Positions 33,509 through 41,865 of a DNA stretch of 64,000 bases are shown in pieces. Position 1 is the stretch's first letter. Every line of letters begins with the position of its first letter. The stretch covers positions 186,001 through 250,000 of the forward strand of contig NZ_JOHR01000005.1 in the NCBI RefSeq assembly GCF_000719775.1, read 5' to 3'. Source of the stretch: Streptomyces sp. NRRL F-5135. Its GTDB lineage: Bacteria; Actinomycetota; Actinomycetes; Streptomycetales; Streptomycetaceae. Position numbers and translations under genes: made by a program. The notes under the pieces are model-generated. The model was not told the DNA's origin. It did no database searches and saw only the letters and a program-made list of their open reading frames with translations.

Positions 33509-34429
33509 TCAGCCGCCGGTGGTCAGCGACATGGTCCTGAGCACGACGATCGCGACCGTCGTCGCCAGCACCAGCGCGCAGGTCCCTGACTGCACCGGCG
33601 TCCGGTGCGCGCGGGGCGCGTGCACCATGCCTATGGCGATCACCGTGCCCGCCACCAGTCCGCCGACGTGCGCCTCCCAGGCGATACCGGACCAGGTGAA
33701 GGTGAGGAGCAGATTCAGCGCCAGCAGGATCAGGACCGGCCGCAGGTCGTAGTTCATCCGGCGCATCAGCACGACGGTCGCGCCGAGCAGTCCGAAGACG
33801 GCACCGGACGCGCCCAGTGAGCCCTGGTTGGGCGCCGCGATCAGATACGTGAAGGCGCTGCCCGCCAGTCCGGAGAGCAGGTAGAGCGCCAGGAACCGGA
33901 CCCGGCCGAGCGCCGCCTCCAGCGGTCCGCCGAGCCACCACAGGCCCATCATGTTGAACGCGATGTGCCAGATCTCCTGGTGCAGGAACATCGCCGTGAC
34001 CAGCCGGTACCACTCGCCGTCGGCGACACCGACGGAATGGCCGAGCGCCGGGTCGAAGGCGGCCCCGATGAGGTCGAGCCGCTTGATCAGCAGATGGTTC
34101 TCGCCCACGCCGAGCACCGCGAAGAAGACCGCGGCGTTGATCCCGATCAGGACCTTGGTGACCAGCCGGGGGTCGGACGTGACGGTCCCCCCGGCGAGGG
34201 TGCGCGGCCGGGCGGCCGCGGGCCCGCGCCCCGTACCGGACCCCTGCCGCACACAGTCCGGGCACTGGAACCCGACGGACGCGCTGATCATGCAGTCGGG
34301 GCAGATGGGGCGCTCGCAGCGGGTGCAGCGTATGCCCGTCTCACGGCCGGGATGCCGGTAGCAGTGGGGCAGCCCCTCGCCGGCAGCGGGCTGGTCCTGG
34401 CCTCCGTGGCCTCCAGGCGGGTGGTCCAT
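33509..34429 (-). CDS. rhomboid-family intramembrane serine protease with N-terminal zinc finger
   Basis: 306 residues. A B-box-like zinc-binding region (about 22-62) has Cys/His pairs in HCYRHPGRETGIRCTRCERP and FQCPDC. Six or more membrane helices follow. The catalytic dyad is Ser in GSLGASGAVFGLLGA and His in AWEAHVGGLVAG; HIAFNMMGLWWLGGPLE is also conserved. Rhomboids cleave membrane helices of substrates; none is identifiable here. The cytosolic zinc finger is common in actinobacterial copies. Convergent with crgA across the DnaA-box cluster. Confidence 0.92.
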   Translation of the reverse strand: MDHPPGGHGGQDQPAAGEGLPHCYRHPGRETGIRCTRCERPICPDCMISASVGFQCPDCVRQGSGTGRGPAAARPRTLAGGTVTSDPRLVTKVLIGINAAVFFAVLGVGENHLLIKRLDLIGAAFDPALGHSVGVADGEWYRLVTAMFLHQEIWHIAFNMMGLWWLGGPLEAALGRVRFLALYLLSGLAGSAFTYLIAAPNQGSLGASGAVFGLLGATVVLMRRMNYDLRPVLILLALNLLLTFTWSGIAWEAHVGGLVAGTVIAIGMVHAPRAHRTPVQSGTCALVLATTVAIVVLRTMSLTTGG

Positions 34430-34575
34430 CGGTCCCCTCGGTCCTCGTCACGGCGGGCGGCGCACAGCGCGCCGCCCCGCCCGGCCGGTTATGTAACCAC
34501 TACGGACGGGCAGGGCGGGAAGGTTCCCGGAGGGGCGTCCCCTCGGCGGGAAGGGCGGACCGGTCGGCCCTTGGG

Positions 34576-35103
34576 TCAGCGCGTCTCGATGACGACGGAC
34601 TCGATCACCACGTCCTCCACCGGACGGTCGGTGCGCGGGTTGGTCCGGGTGGCGCCGATGGCGTCCACGACCTTCTTGCCGGCCTCGGTGCTGACCTCGC
34701 CGAAGATGGTGTGCTTACGGGTCAGCCAGGCGGTCGGCGCCACGGTGATGAAGAACTGCGAGCCGTTCGTGCCCGGGCCGGCGTTGGCCATGGCCAGCAG
34801 GTACGGCTTGTCGAAGGCGAGGTCCGGGTGGAACTCGTCCTCGAACTCGTAGCCCGGGCCGCCGGTGCCGTTGCCCAGCGGGTCACCGCCCTGGATCATG
34901 AAGCCACTGATCACCCGGTGGAAGACCGTGCCGTCGTACAGCCTGTCCTTGGACTTCTTTCCGGTCGCGGGGTGCGTCCACTCCCGCTCGCCCTGGGCGA
35001 GCTCGACAAAGTTCTTGACCGTCTTCGGGGCGTGGTTCGGCAGCAGCCGGACCTCGATGTCACCGTGGTTGGTCTTCAGGGTGGCGAAAAGCTGCTCGGC
35101 CAC
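34576..35103 (-). CDS. ppiA: cyclophilin-type peptidyl-prolyl cis-trans isomerase
   Basis: 175 residues, cytosolic (no signal peptide). Cyclophilin core: DIEVRLLPNHAPKTVKNFVE, YDGTVFHRVISGFMIQGGDP (catalytic Arg), AMANAGPGTNGSQFFIT and KHTIFGEV. It catalyses X-Pro isomerisation during folding. GTG start at 35103 with GGAAGG 8 nt upstream; the open frame further upstream to 36495 is a GC-rich artefact. The 10-bp direct repeats at 35111-35145 include its ribosome site. Confidence 0.93.
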   Translation of the reverse strand: MAEQLFATLKTNHGDIEVRLLPNHAPKTVKNFVELAQGEREWTHPATGKKSKDRLYDGTVFHRVISGFMIQGGDPLGNGTGGPGYEFEDEFHPDLAFDKPYLLAMANAGPGTNGSQFFITVAPTAWLTRKHTIFGEVSTEAGKKVVDAIGATRTNPRTDRPVEDVVIESVVIETR

Positions 35104-35110
35104 GATCTGC

Positions 35111-35145
35111 CTTCCGTAAGTCTTCGTAAGTCTTCGTACGTCTTC
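35111..35145. repeat. 10-bp direct repeats in the 5' region of the cyclophilin gene
   Basis: CTTCCGTAAG, TCTTCGTAAG, TCTTCGTACG and TCTTC follow one another with a strict 10-bp period (35111-35145). In the gene-free stretch 35104-35439 I see nothing else beyond GC-rich sequence and the ribosome site for the next gene. Confidence 0.85.
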
Positions 35146-35439
35146 TCCGACCCTCCCGATCCTCGCACGCGAGCGGCGCCGACAGGCACAGCGGGCCGTG
35201 GGCGGCCCTGCGGAGGACACACGAAAGAGGCGCGGAACAGGCGAAACACGGCGAAGGGTACGAGCCGGTACGGGCCGTACGGACCGGCACGGAGAAGGCG
35301 AAGCGCGGCCGGAGGGAGAACGGGAAGAGCGCGGCGTGACCCGGATGCCCGCACCACATGCCGGGTCGGACCCCGGCAGGCATGATTTCGGCAAGGGCGG
35401 ACAGGCGAAACACGGAACGCCACCGAGGAGGTTGATCCA

Positions 35440-36093
35440 GTGACCCGCATGGACAGCGTGCGCGCCGCTACGGGTTCGGCGAAGGAGAGCGTCCAGCACG
35501 CCGCGGAAGCGGTGGCACCGTACGCCGGTACGGCGAAGCAGCACGCCGCTCTGTACGCCAATGAGGCCCGCGTACGGCTCGCCCCGACGATGTCGAAGGC
35601 CGCGAAGCAGGCTCGTGTTCAGTACTGCGCCCATGTGGCGCCCCGGGTACCCCCGAAAATCGACGCGGCGGCTCATCGCGCGGCCGTCCGCACCCGCGAG
35701 GTCGCCCGTCAGACGGCGGACTACACGGTCCCACGGGTCGGGCACGCGGTGGCGACCGCTCAGCCGGTGGCCGAGGAGGCCGCGGCCCGCTCCGCGGCGG
35801 CCGTGGCGGCGCTGCGCGGACAGGTCACCGTGCGGGAGATCCGGAAACTGTCGAGGAAGCACGAGCGGCGGGCCAGGGCCGGTCGCGTGGCCAAGGGCCT
35901 CGCGGTCTTCGGAATGCTGGCCGGCGGTGCTTTCGCCGCCTGGAAGTGGTGGCACAAGCAGGCGAATCCGGACTGGCTGGTGGAGCCTCCCGCGGCCACC
36001 GAGGTCTCCGCGCACGCCTCGTCCGCGCCGCTCGGCGGGAGCCATGTGGCGGAGGCGGGAACGCCCGGCGCGGACCGGGACGACCGTCCCTGA
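35440..36093 (+). CDS. DUF5324-family protein
   Basis: 217 residues. The Ala-rich, amphipathic first 130 residues look helical, with apolipoprotein/LEA-like spacing (VRAATGSAKESVQHAAEAVA, VREIRKLSRKHERRARAGR). A single hydrophobic stretch (GLAVFGMLAGGAFAAWKWW, about 155-173) would anchor it, leaving a short C-terminal tail. GTG at 35440 with GAGGAGG at 35425-35431. The function is unknown; the layout suggests a membrane-associated structural protein. Confidence 0.82.
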   Translation: MTRMDSVRAATGSAKESVQHAAEAVAPYAGTAKQHAALYANEARVRLAPTMSKAAKQARVQYCAHVAPRVPPKIDAAAHRAAVRTREVARQTADYTVPRVGHAVATAQPVAEEAAARSAAAVAALRGQVTVREIRKLSRKHERRARAGRVAKGLAVFGMLAGGAFAAWKWWHKQANPDWLVEPPAATEVSAHASSAPLGGSHVAEAGTPGADRDDRP

Positions 36094-36138
36094 TCCTGGG
36101 GACCTCGCCGACGATCGTGGTGGCCTCGACGACCCCGG

Positions 36139-36300
36139 GCATCCCGGCGGTCTCGGGGCTTCCTCCGTTCCGGAGGCTTCCGGCGCACTTCGGCTTTCCG
36201 GCGGTCTTCGGGCTTCGGGCGGTCTTCGGCTTTCCGGTGGTCCTCTGGCTCCGGGCGGTCTTCGGGCTTCCGGCAGTCCGGGCGGTGCGAGCGGACTCGG
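36139..36300. repeat. 18-bp minisatellite, about eight or nine diverged copies
   Basis: Units of exactly 18 bp start at 36157, 36175, 36193, 36211, 36229, 36247 and 36265, with flanking weaker copies. Typical units are GGCTTCCGGCGCACTTCG, GCTTTCCGGCGGTCTTCG and GGCTTCGGGCGGTCTTCG. It fills most of the 286-bp gap between the convergent DUF5324 and DUF6344 genes. Confidence 0.9.
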
Positions 36301-36379
36301 CACTCGGCTGGGCGTCGGCGCTCTGTGCCGTCCCGGCGGAAAGCGGGACCACGTCGTGCGGGCCGGACGCTGACCACGC

Positions 36380-36754
36380 TCACGCGGCGACGAGTGCCGC
36401 GTCCGCGGCGTACGCCCGCTCGCGTGCCGCACGCGGGTCGTTCTCGCTCGACTGCCGGCTCGCCGGAAGGTGCCGGACCGACGGTGACGAACCATGCGCC
36501 TCGGCGGTGATGCGCTGCTTGATCGTGGGCGGCAGCGAGCGGTCCCGGGGCAGCGCTCTCGGCGGCAGGGCCCGCGCCGTCCTGGCGTCGGTGCGCAGCG
36601 CGGCGGCGGGGGCCGACGCGGGCTGCTCGGCCGGCTGGCGCACGGCGGCGCTACCGGCGGCAGCGGCGGGGGTGCTGAACCCCAGGGAGGCGAGCACCGC
36701 GAAGAAGGCGGTGATGAATACGGTCCACAGATTCTTGACCTTGACGGCGGCCAT
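36380..36754 (-). CDS. small exported protein, DUF6344-like
   Basis: 124 residues. An N-terminal signal sequence (VKNLWTVFITAFFAVLASLG followed by FSTPAAAA) is followed by an Ala/Arg/Pro-rich mature region without recognised domains. The mature part ends in AYAADAALVAA. The family name is from memory of streptomycete proteins starting VKNLWTxFITAF. It is monocistronic by position, and its stop codon overlaps a possible antisense-extending ORF. Confidence 0.7.
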   Translation of the reverse strand: MAAVKVKNLWTVFITAFFAVLASLGFSTPAAAAGSAAVRQPAEQPASAPAAALRTDARTARALPPRALPRDRSLPPTIKQRITAEAHGSSPSVRHLPASRQSSENDPRAARERAYAADAALVAA

Positions 36755-36934
36755 GACCCCTCGCTTTCGGGTTGGGCGGTTTAAATACCTTCCTCATGAT
36801 GTGTACGCAACTCGGGAATCCCGGCAGCGACGCCCTCGGTCCGCAGTTCTTCGGATGAACACCACTCGTACGGTCCAACCAGACGTGCGGGACCGGCTGT
36901 CATGACCTATGAGAGACCCCGCCCGGACATGAGA

Positions 36935-36973
36935 AGACCCCTCTCACCGCGTGCACACGGGCGAGAGGGGTCT
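36935..36973 (-). terminator. terminator downstream of tRNA-Ala
   Basis: AGACCCCTCTC (36935-36945) pairs perfectly with GAGAGGGGTCT (36963-36973), 11 bp. It is 5 bp from the tRNA 3' end. Confidence 0.75.
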
Positions 36974-36978
36974 GGACG

Positions 36979-37051
36979 TGGAGCCTAGGGGAGTCGAACC
37001 CCTGACATCTGCCATGCAAAGACAGCGCTCTACCAACTGAGCTAAGGCCCC
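36979..37051 (-). tRNA. tRNA-Ala (TGC)
   Basis: 73 nt. Acceptor GGGGCCT pairs with AGGCTCC (one G-T), discriminator A. Anticodon loop TTTGCAT gives anticodon TGC, and the T arm contains GGTTCGACT. The CCA end is not encoded. Confidence 0.95.
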
Positions 37052-37238
37052 GGGACGGGATGGGTACGGTCGGGCCGAGGAGAGCGGCACGTCCATCACC
37101 GCGCACCAGAGTACCGGGTGTACCCCGCGATCCGGCAAAACGATGGGGACTCCCCGCGCGCGACCACGCTCCGTAAGATGCCCCACGAGGTTCGCAGCAG
37201 CGAAGCTGCCGCATTGGGGAAGCGATGGGGAGACGCGC

Positions 37239-37787
37239 ATGGACGCAACACAGCAGGAATCGACGGCAAGAGCCAGAGAGCTGCAGCGAAGCTGGTACGG
37301 GGAGCCGCTGGGGGCGCTCTTCCGTCGCCTCATCGACGACCTGGGGCTGAACCAGGCCCGGCTCGCCTCGGTCCTGGGCCTGTCCGCGCCGATGCTCTCC
37401 CAGCTGATGAGCGGTCAACGCGCGAAGATCGGCAACCCGGCGGTGGTCCAGCGGGTCCAGGCCCTCCAGGACCTGGCCGGTCAGGTGGCCGACGGCAGCG
37501 TCAGCGCGGCCGAGGCGGCGGACCGCATGGCGGAGATCAAGAAGTCGCAGGGCGGCTCGGTGCTCACCGGCACCAGCCAGACGACGAACAGTTCGGGCGC
37601 GCCCACCGTGCGCCGGGTGGTCCGTGAGATCCAGTCGCTGCTGCGCTCGGTGGCCGGGGCCGGGGACATCATCGACGCCGCCGACTCGCTCGCCCGGACC
37701 CAGCCCGAACTGGCGGAGTTCCTCCGGGTGTACGGCGCCGGCCGCACCGCCGAGGCGGTCGCGCACTACGAGGCGCACCAGGGCTAG
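37239..37787 (+). CDS. helix-turn-helix DNA-binding protein
   Basis: 182 residues. An XRE/lambda-repressor-like HTH lies at about 32-60 (LGLNQARLASVLGLSAPMLS, QLMSGQRAKIGNP). A Gln/Ser/Gly linker leads to a C-terminal helical region (RRVVREIQSLLRSVAGAGDI, LARTQPELAEFLRVYGAGRT). The ATG at 37239 has GGGGAG at 37227-37232. It lies about 280 bp upstream of a membrane Ser/Thr kinase in the same direction; that gap (37788-38067) is GC-rich, with nothing I can name. The target is unknown; a developmental or stress regulator is possible. Confidence 0.85.
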   Translation: MDATQQESTARARELQRSWYGEPLGALFRRLIDDLGLNQARLASVLGLSAPMLSQLMSGQRAKIGNPAVVQRVQALQDLAGQVADGSVSAAEAADRMAEIKKSQGGSVLTGTSQTTNSSGAPTVRRVVREIQSLLRSVAGAGDIIDAADSLARTQPELAEFLRVYGAGRTAEAVAHYEAHQG

Positions 37788-38067
37788 CCAGCCGGGCCGG
37801 CCGGCTGAACCCATCAGCAGGACCGATCAGCCGGACCGGTTCCGAGCCGGGGCCCCGAGGCCGGGGGCGCGCGCCAGGGGGGTGGCGCGCGGGCCGGGGG
37901 CCCGAGCCGGAGGCACGACGCTGTTGGTGCGTCCGGAGGCACGACCGGGCCCGACCGGGCACAGGCCGCCGCCGCGGCGACCGCGGCGGTTGTACGGAGC
38001 GGCGTCAGGGCAGTACGGGAAGCGTGCGGAATGTACAGGACGGGACGACGGGGAGCGGCGCGGCGGT

Positions 38068-39495
38068 ATGGGTGAGGTCTTCGCGGGACGGTACGAGCTG
38101 ATCGACCCGATCGGGCGGGGCGGTGTCGGCGCCGTCTGGCGCGCCTGGGATTACCGCCGCCGGCGCTACGTCGCGGCGAAGGTCCTCCAGCAGAGCGACG
38201 CGCACACCCTGCTGCGGTTCGTGCGGGAGCAGGCGCTCCGGATCGACCACCCGCACGTCCTCGCGCCCGCCAGCTGGGCGGCGGACGACGACAAGGTGCT
38301 GTTCACCATGGATCTGGTGAGCGGCGGGTCCCTGGCGCATCTCATCGGCGACTACGGCCCGCTGCCGCCGCGGTTCGTCTGCACCCTGCTCGACCAGCTG
38401 CTGGCCGGGCTCTCCGCGGTGCACGCGGAGGGGGTCGTCCACCGGGACATCAAACCGGCCAACATCCTGCTGGAGTCGACCGGCACGGCCCGCCCGCATC
38501 TGCGGCTGTCCGACTTCGGCATCTCCATGCGCAAGGGAGAGCCGCGGCTGACGGAGACCAACTACGTGGTGGGAACACCCGGTTACTTCGCGCCCGAGCA
38601 ACTCATGGGCGCCGAACCCGACTTCCCGGCCGATCTCTTCGCCACCGGTCTCGTCGCCCTCTATCTGCTCCAGGGCAGCAAACCCGATTCCCAGGCCCTG
38701 GTGGAGCTTTTCGTCTCCCATGGCACCCCGGGGGCGCCCCAGGGCATCCCCGAGCCGCTGTGGCAGGTCCTGGCGGCCCTGTTGCAGCCCGATCCGCACG
38801 CGCGGTTCCGTACGGCCACGGGCGCCCGCAAGGCGCTGGCGACCGCCGTCGAGATGCTGCCCGAACCGTCACTCGAAGAGGAGCCGGTCGAGGTCTTCGA
38901 CCAGATCGGCCCCCTGCCGCCCGGGTACGGCCCGTCCGGCCCCCTCGCCCGTCCCAAAGGAGGCGGCGCCGGCACCGGCATGAGGGCGGGGGCTTACGCG
39001 GGGCCTTACGCGGGGGCCGCCCCCGGCTCCGTACCGGCCGCGCCGACGGATCCGCGGACCGGCGCCCCTTCCGACCCCCGGGCGGAGCGGACCGACGACG
39101 CATACGCGCCCCTGCCGGCGCCCGTACCCCCGTTCGCACCGTCGCCCGTTCCCGTTCCCGCTCCCGCTCCCGCTCCCGACGCCATGTCGGACACCGGCAG
39201 CTTCCATCTGCCACCGCCTCCGGATCGGCAGTACGAGTCCTCCCCCGGGGCCGGCTCGGCTCCCACCCCGGCCGAGCTGGCGCACGCCCACGCTCCGACC
39301 GCGGCCGCGCCCGTGCGCCCCGGCCCCGACGAGCCGGCGCCCACCCGCCCGTACACCGCCGAGCGGGCACGGACGCCCGCACACCATGCCTCATCGCACA
39401 TACGTCCGGGACCGCCCTCGAAGGTGGCGATCCCGGTGCTGCTGGTGGCGCTGGTCTGCTTCGCCGTGGGCATCTGGGCGCTGACCCAGATCTGA
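38068..39495 (+). CDS. membrane Ser/Thr protein kinase without PASTA domains
   Basis: 475 residues. Hanks-type kinase (about 8-270) with GRGGVGAV, Lys38, HRDIKPANILL (125-135) and DFGIS (149-153); the activation loop ends VGTPGYFAPEQL. The usual D-x-W-S-L-G helix start reads DLFATGLVALYL. A long Pro/Ala/Gly/Ser linker (about 285-450) precedes one C-terminal membrane helix (VAIPVLLVALVCFAVGIWAL) with almost no outer domain, so it cannot sense muropeptides the way PknB does. The ATG at 38068 is chosen for domain fit. Convergent with the exported protein at 39547. Confidence 0.9.
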   Translation: MGEVFAGRYELIDPIGRGGVGAVWRAWDYRRRRYVAAKVLQQSDAHTLLRFVREQALRIDHPHVLAPASWAADDDKVLFTMDLVSGGSLAHLIGDYGPLPPRFVCTLLDQLLAGLSAVHAEGVVHRDIKPANILLESTGTARPHLRLSDFGISMRKGEPRLTETNYVVGTPGYFAPEQLMGAEPDFPADLFATGLVALYLLQGSKPDSQALVELFVSHGTPGAPQGIPEPLWQVLAALLQPDPHARFRTATGARKALATAVEMLPEPSLEEEPVEVFDQIGPLPPGYGPSGPLARPKGGGAGTGMRAGAYAGPYAGAAPGSVPAAPTDPRTGAPSDPRAERTDDAYAPLPAPVPPFAPSPVPVPAPAPAPDAMSDTGSFHLPPPPDRQYESSPGAGSAPTPAELAHAHAPTAAAPVRPGPDEPAPTRPYTAERARTPAHHASSHIRPGPPSKVAIPVLLVALVCFAVGIWALTQI

Positions 39496-39546
39496 GGGAG
39501 CGGGCGCCTCTCGGGCCGCACCCCTCTTTCCTCGTCCCCTCTTCTG

Positions 39547-40971
39547 CTACGAAGAGGCCACCGCTCGTCGCCGGGCCAGCAGCGTCCAGACGCCGAGACC
39601 GAGCACCAGCACCGTGCCCGTGCCGAGAGCGGCCGTGGCGACGAGCACCATGGCGCCGTTCCTCGCCCTGCCGTCCGTCGCCTCCGTCCGGTCGTCGTCC
39701 GTCACCGCGAACTCGCCCGCCGGCCCGTCGTAGGCCGGTCCCGCCTTCGCCTCGCCCTCGACGTTCGTCCGCAGGGTCAGCCCGTACGGCCGTATTCCGA
39801 ACTTCTCGCCCACCTCGGGATCGAGACTGACCTTCAGGTAGTACCAGCCCGCGAACCGCATGTCCTTGTCACCGGTGCTGAACCCGAAGCGGTTCTCGTA
39901 CGCCACCGGCGGCAGCGGATCGAGCGACGTCGTCTTCTGCTTCCCGTCGTACGAGACCGGGGAACTGCTGTCGACCAGCCCCCGCGCCGGGTTGTACAGG
40001 GACATCGCCAGTGCGCCGGTCACGAACCCCTTCCCCGTCGAGCTGCCGAGCTCCGCGCCGGCGAAGAGCTGCTGGCCCCAGTCGACCGGGATCTTGTAGA
40101 AGAGCGAGCCGCCCGGTTCGATCTCCGTCGACCACTCGCCGGAGGTCAGCGCGGTCGCGTCATGGAAGCCGGCGCCACCGTCGCGGGACTGGGGCGGGCC
40201 GACGGCGGCCGGCGGCTCAGGTGAGGCGCTGGGCCACTGCGACGGCGCCGCGGTCGGCCCCGTCTTCGCCAGACCGGGCTCCGAGAGGTGGCGGATCTCC
40301 AGGCCCCAGGGCTCGGCCGAGGAGGTGGCCTCGCCGGTCCGCTCGATGACGACGTAGTACGGCCCCGCCTCCTGGCAGTTGTAGGCCTTCTTGTCGATCA
40401 GCCGGTAGGCGTAGGCGGCGAGCGGCCGGGGAAAACGTGAACTGCTGCCGAACCGCGCGTCGTTCGAACCGCAGTCGCTGCCCTGCTGGTCCTGGACCGA
40501 GACCGACAGCTCGTCGCGGCCGTCGACCTTCGTGCCCGCTTCGGGCACGGCGACGGCGGAGACATAGGCGTTCGTCTTCGCGTCCAGGTTCAGCCGGTAG
40601 ACACGGGTCCGGTTCGGCCCGATCGAGTCGCGGTAGGTGGAGCCGGCGTCGAGCGGCTCCGCCGCGCTGGTGGTCGACGCGCCGGTGACGCGCTTCGCCT
40701 CCGGGTCGTATCCGTACGGGGTCGGCGCCGCGTCCGCGGCCGACGCCCGGCCCGACAGCCCGGGCGCTCCCGGCAGCACCACCACGGCCAGCAACGCGCC
40801 GACGGCCACGATCCGCACCGCGCGCCCGGCGGGTGGGCCGGTGAACGCCCGCCTGCCGGAAGCCACTCCGAGCCGACCGGTCGGGCCCGTCCGGTCGCCC
40901 CGTCCGCTCCGTGCCCGGCCCACCACCGCCGTACGGCCCGCATCACGGCCCCTGCCGCCCCGCCACTTCAC
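39547..40971 (-). CDS. exported, C-terminally membrane-anchored protein of unknown function
   Basis: 474 residues from the GTG at 40971. An Arg-rich start and a signal segment (AVRIVAVGALLAVVVLPGAP) precede a large extracytoplasmic region with beta-rich repeats resembling pre-peptidase/PPC-like domains: SIGPNRTRVYRLNLDAKTNA and, later, GGSLFYKIPVDWGQQLFAG. The C-terminus has a membrane helix (MVLVATAALGTGTVLVLGLG) followed by Arg residues, a stop-transfer layout. No catalytic motif recognised. The frame is open to 41199, so a longer N-terminus is possible. Confidence 0.75.
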   Translation of the reverse strand: MKWRGGRGRDAGRTAVVGRARSGRGDRTGPTGRLGVASGRRAFTGPPAGRAVRIVAVGALLAVVVLPGAPGLSGRASAADAAPTPYGYDPEAKRVTGASTTSAAEPLDAGSTYRDSIGPNRTRVYRLNLDAKTNAYVSAVAVPEAGTKVDGRDELSVSVQDQQGSDCGSNDARFGSSSRFPRPLAAYAYRLIDKKAYNCQEAGPYYVVIERTGEATSSAEPWGLEIRHLSEPGLAKTGPTAAPSQWPSASPEPPAAVGPPQSRDGGAGFHDATALTSGEWSTEIEPGGSLFYKIPVDWGQQLFAGAELGSSTGKGFVTGALAMSLYNPARGLVDSSSPVSYDGKQKTTSLDPLPPVAYENRFGFSTGDKDMRFAGWYYLKVSLDPEVGEKFGIRPYGLTLRTNVEGEAKAGPAYDGPAGEFAVTDDDRTEATDGRARNGAMVLVATAALGTGTVLVLGLGVWTLLARRRAVASS

Positions 40972-41285
40972 GCGCTCGCCCCCTTTGCCCCCACGGCCGC
41001 CTCGCGCCGTCGTCCGACCGCCACACCGCCCGGTCCGGTCGTCCGGGCGACTCGCCCGGGCGGCTCCGCCCTCGTTCCCGCCCGGCGGGTCCCCGGACGC
41101 GCCCGAGCCGCTCCATCCTGCCCCGAGGACCGGCCCCCTGTCTGTGCGGCCGCCCTCATCGCGTGTACGCGGCCGGCCCCGTCCTCCCGGAACCCGCACG
41201 CCACCCCCGCCTGCGCGATTCGCTCACGCATACGAAAGATTCGCGAAAGTGAATCGACGCGCCGACGGGGCACCGGACAGCACGA
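40972..41285. other. intergenic, no gene recognised
   Basis: GC-rich sequence between the exported-protein start and the hairpin at 41286. The exported-protein frame remains open to 41199 without a better start. A drop in GC near 41210-41260 (TACGAAAGATTCGCGAAAGT) may mark a promoter for the minus strand. Confidence 0.4.
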
Positions 41286-41312
41286 AGCCCCGGCCGCTCG
41301 GCGGCCGGGGCT
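41286..41312 (-). terminator. hairpin downstream of the DLW-39 gene
   Basis: AGCCCCGGCCGC (41286-41297) pairs perfectly with GCGGCCGGGGCT (41301-41312) around a TCG loop, 23 bp past the stop codon. Confidence 0.8.
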
Positions 41313-41335
41313 CGCATTCTCAGGACTGCTGGGGC

Positions 41336-41470
41336 TCACACACCCGAACCTGCGGGCACGGAGTCGGTCGCCTCCGTCCACAGATCCTGCTCGGCGCGGT
41401 CCGCCTGGATCTGGCGGTACACGAGGAGCCCGCCGATTGCGGCCAGTGCGACCAGGAGAAGCTTCTTCAC
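41336..41470 (-). CDS. DLW-39 family small membrane protein
   Basis: 44 residues: KKLLLVALAAIGGLLVYRQI (membrane helix), then QADRAEQDLWTEATDSVPAG with the DLW motif that names the family. GTG at 41470 with GAGG about 9 nt upstream. Small actinobacterial membrane peptide next to the tRNA-Ile/gyrA region; function unknown. Too short to be picked out by length, but the motif and position are convincing. Confidence 0.85.
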   Translation of the reverse strand: MKKLLLVALAAIGGLLVYRQIQADRAEQDLWTEATDSVPAGSGV

Positions 41471-41690
41471 CGCGCGACCTCGTCTTTCCTTGACGTAAGG
41501 GGACTTCTGCCGCCCGACTATACACACCGACCGATATCGATCGGTGACCTGGCCGCAACCCGGAGAGCGCCGGACAGGGGACCCGGTCACCCCGAGGGGG
41601 AATCTCAAGGGAGAATCCGAGCGGGCCTCGGAGCCGGGCCTTCGGCCCACCGGTCGGATCGGCCGGCCTACATCGGCCGGGCCTTACGCG

Positions 41691-41725
41691 ACCGGCCCGT
41701 ACGGAGCAAATCCGTACGGGCCGGT
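41691..41725 (-). terminator. tRNA-Ile terminator
   Basis: ACCGGCCCGTACGGA (41691-41705) pairs perfectly with TCCGTACGGGCCGGT (41711-41725), 15 bp, loop GCAAA; it starts 8 bp past the tRNA 3' end. Confidence 0.88.
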
Positions 41726-41733
41726 CCACGCGG

Positions 41734-41807
41734 TGGGGCTAACAGGATTTGAACCTGTGGCCTCATCCTTATCAGGGATGCGCTCTAACCAACTGAGCTA
41801 TAGCCCC
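41734..41807 (-). tRNA. tRNA-Ile (GAT)
   Basis: 74 nt. Acceptor GGGGCTA pairs with TAGCCCC, discriminator A. Anticodon arm CATCC-CTGATAA-GGATG gives GAT, and the T loop is TTCAAAT. It lies 58 bp beyond the DUF3566 gene, the usual actinobacterial gyrA neighbourhood. Confidence 0.96.
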
Positions 41808-41865
41808 GCGCTGCCCCTGAAGATTAGCGCACTTCAGGGCCAGCCCCAAAATCGATACCCCGAGC

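Noticed and set aside
34576..36495. Long N-terminal extension of the cyclophilin frame
   Set aside because: The open frame runs through the 18-bp repeat and antisense to DUF5324; the cyclophilin domain starts at 35103 with a good ribosome site.
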